In this document: one piece after another, positions 34,513-34,979 of the stretch
How positions within the stretch are numbered: the first letter of the stretch is position 1
Layout of the letters: the number at the start of each line of letters is the position of its first letter
NCBI RefSeq assembly: GCF_000482865.1
Contig: NZ_AXWW01000056.1
Location: 17,140 to 52,118, forward strand
DNA: 34,979 nt
DNA from: Actinokineospora inagensis DSM 44258
Lineage (GTDB): Bacteria > Actinomycetota > Actinomycetes > Mycobacteriales > Pseudonocardiaceae
Direction of reading: 5' to 3'
Made by a program: the position numbers and the translations under genes
Notes under the pieces: model-generated
Databases searched by the model: none
What the model saw: only the letters and a program-made list of their open reading frames with translations
Told to the model about the DNA's origin: nothing

Positions 34513-34537
34513 CTGATCCTCCCGTGTGCGGACCTAC

Positions 34538-34565
34538 CCGCTATGCAATATCACCGCACTGTCAA
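34538..34565 (-). promoter_or_regulatory. Candidate promoter of the TPR gene operon
   Basis: On the minus strand, TTGACA (34565-34560), 16 bp, then TAGCGG (34543-34538), 25 bp before GTG 34512, directly after the rRNA terminator. The -35 is perfect, the -10 weak. Confidence 0.4.
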
Positions 34566-34584
34566 CTGCACTGCCATATCACGC

Positions 34585-34640
34585 CGAAAAGGGCCTGTGG
34601 TCTGACGCACGTGTTACGTGCCCCACCACAGGCCCTTTCG
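34585..34640 (-). terminator. rRNA operon terminator with nested hairpin
   Basis: AAAGGGCCTGTGGT (34588-34601) pairs with ACCACAGGCCCTTT (34625-34638), and the loop contains a second perfect stem GCACGT/ACGTGC (34607-34621). It lies between the 5S gene and the TPR gene. It has T-runs on one side and A-runs on the other, so it could work in both directions. Confidence 0.8.
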
Positions 34641-34649
34641 GGAATAATT

Positions 34650-34768
34650 GTCCGGCGGCGTCCTACTCTCCCACACCGTCACCAGTGCAGTACCATCGGC
34701 GCAGGTGGGCTTAGCTTCCGGGTTCGGAATGGGACCGGGCGTTTCCCCACCGCTATGACCGCCGAAAC
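34650..34768 (-). rRNA. rrf: 5S ribosomal RNA
   Basis: 119 nt on the minus strand starting GTTTCGGCGGTCATAGCGG and ending GGACGCCGCCGGAC, with the conserved internal blocks CCGAACCCGGAAGCTAAGCC and GATGGTACTG, GGGAGAGTAGG. It matches actinobacterial 5S rRNA. Ends are by similarity to the known molecule. Confidence 0.95.
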
Positions 34769-34887
34769 ACTATGAAACAAACAACCTGCCTACACCACCA
34801 CCGCGCCCGGACCCACGGCCCGTCCGCTGGTGGTGGGGGTGGTTGGTGTCTCAGACACCGTACAGTGGATGCGCAGCCTCTTCGTTG

Positions 34888-34979
34888 TAAGCCCTCGGCC
34901 TATTAGTACCGGTCGACTCAACACCCCTCACAGGGCTTCCATCTCCGGCCTATCAACCCAGTCGTCTACTGGGAGCCTT
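34888..34979 (-). rRNA. rrl: 23S ribosomal RNA, 3' end (cut by window edge)
   Basis: The minus strand reads GACTGGGTTGATAGGCC...GGTACTAATAGGCCGAGGGCTTAC, the conserved 3' terminus of 23S rRNA. The exact end (around 34888) is approximate. A 120-bp spacer separates it from 5S; the body of the gene lies beyond the window. Confidence 0.9.

Noticed and set aside
32485-34516. Two long plus-strand frames antisense to the TPR gene (one very Arg/Ser/Pro/Lys-rich)
   Set aside because: They mirror the codon periodicity of the repeat array; the minus-strand frame has the ribosome site and the conserved TPR domain.
34768-34887. tRNA gene in the 23S-5S spacer
   Set aside because: I looked for cloverleaf pairing and a T-loop GTTCRANYC motif and saw none in the 120-bp spacer.

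Overview
The window is about 35 kb of very GC-rich chromosomal DNA from an actinobacterium. GTG and TTG starts are common, stop/start overlaps of the ATGA/GTGA type are frequent, and the minus-strand gene order from a TPR gene through HAD, tlyA, nadK, recN, steA, steB, pyrG, NUDIX, xerD, parA, scpA, scpB and rluB is the order I know from Mycobacterium tuberculosis (Rv1691 to Rv1711), with insertions. Together with the proteins (choice-of-anchor P-like secreted protein, DUF1707/TM2 protein, PaaX-type regulator) this suggests Pseudonocardiales or a close relative; the genus cannot be fixed from the sequence.

Left part (1-11104): a catabolic locus for tryptophan through anthranilate and its CoA thioester. 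On the minus strand lie a PaaX-family regulator, tryptophan 2,3-dioxygenase and a kynureninase cut by the window edge, consecutive genes overlapping by 4 bp. Diverging from them is a seven-gene plus-strand operon: luciferase-like flavin oxidoreductase, anthraniloyl-CoA monooxygenase-like fusion, creatininase-family hydrolase, benzoate/2-aminobenzoate-CoA ligase, SDR dehydrogenase, enoyl-CoA hydratase and RidA-like protein. An acyl-CoA dehydrogenase follows after an 0.9 kb repeat-rich gap. Kynurenine would give anthranilate, the ligase would make anthraniloyl-CoA, and the flavoenzymes and beta-oxidation-type enzymes would dearomatise and degrade it. The reductase half of the fusion has lost its usual active-site histidines and its C-terminus, so the chemistry may differ from the described Azoarcus pathway. 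The 93-bp divergent intergenic region holds two promoters and an inverted repeat.

Middle (11105-14321): a DUF4240 gene followed by decayed partial copies of its own 3' end, one carrying a DUF4349-like fragment, then a KhtTU-like K+/H+ antiporter pair.

Conserved core (14322-34512, mostly minus strand): parA, a small RHH-like gene, scpA, scpB, rluB and a DUF1015 gene form one overlapping operon (chromosome organisation). Then come an ArsR regulator, xerD, a plus-strand DUF1707/TM2 gene, NUDIX, pyrG, a secreted protein, steB/mctB, steA, recN, nadK, tlyA, a small conserved gene, a HAD phosphatase and a TPR protein with an exceptional ~500-residue Arg/Asp/Gly/Ser repeat region.

Right edge (34513-34979): the end of an rRNA operon on the minus strand (3' end of 23S, complete 5S, nested-hairpin terminator).

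Four copies of an intergenic element recur in three gaps: a DnaA-box-like TTRTCCACA placed 54-55 nt before GGTAGACTGG and a GC-rich hairpin-prone tract. I recognise no CRISPR array, tRNA, transposase or prophage.
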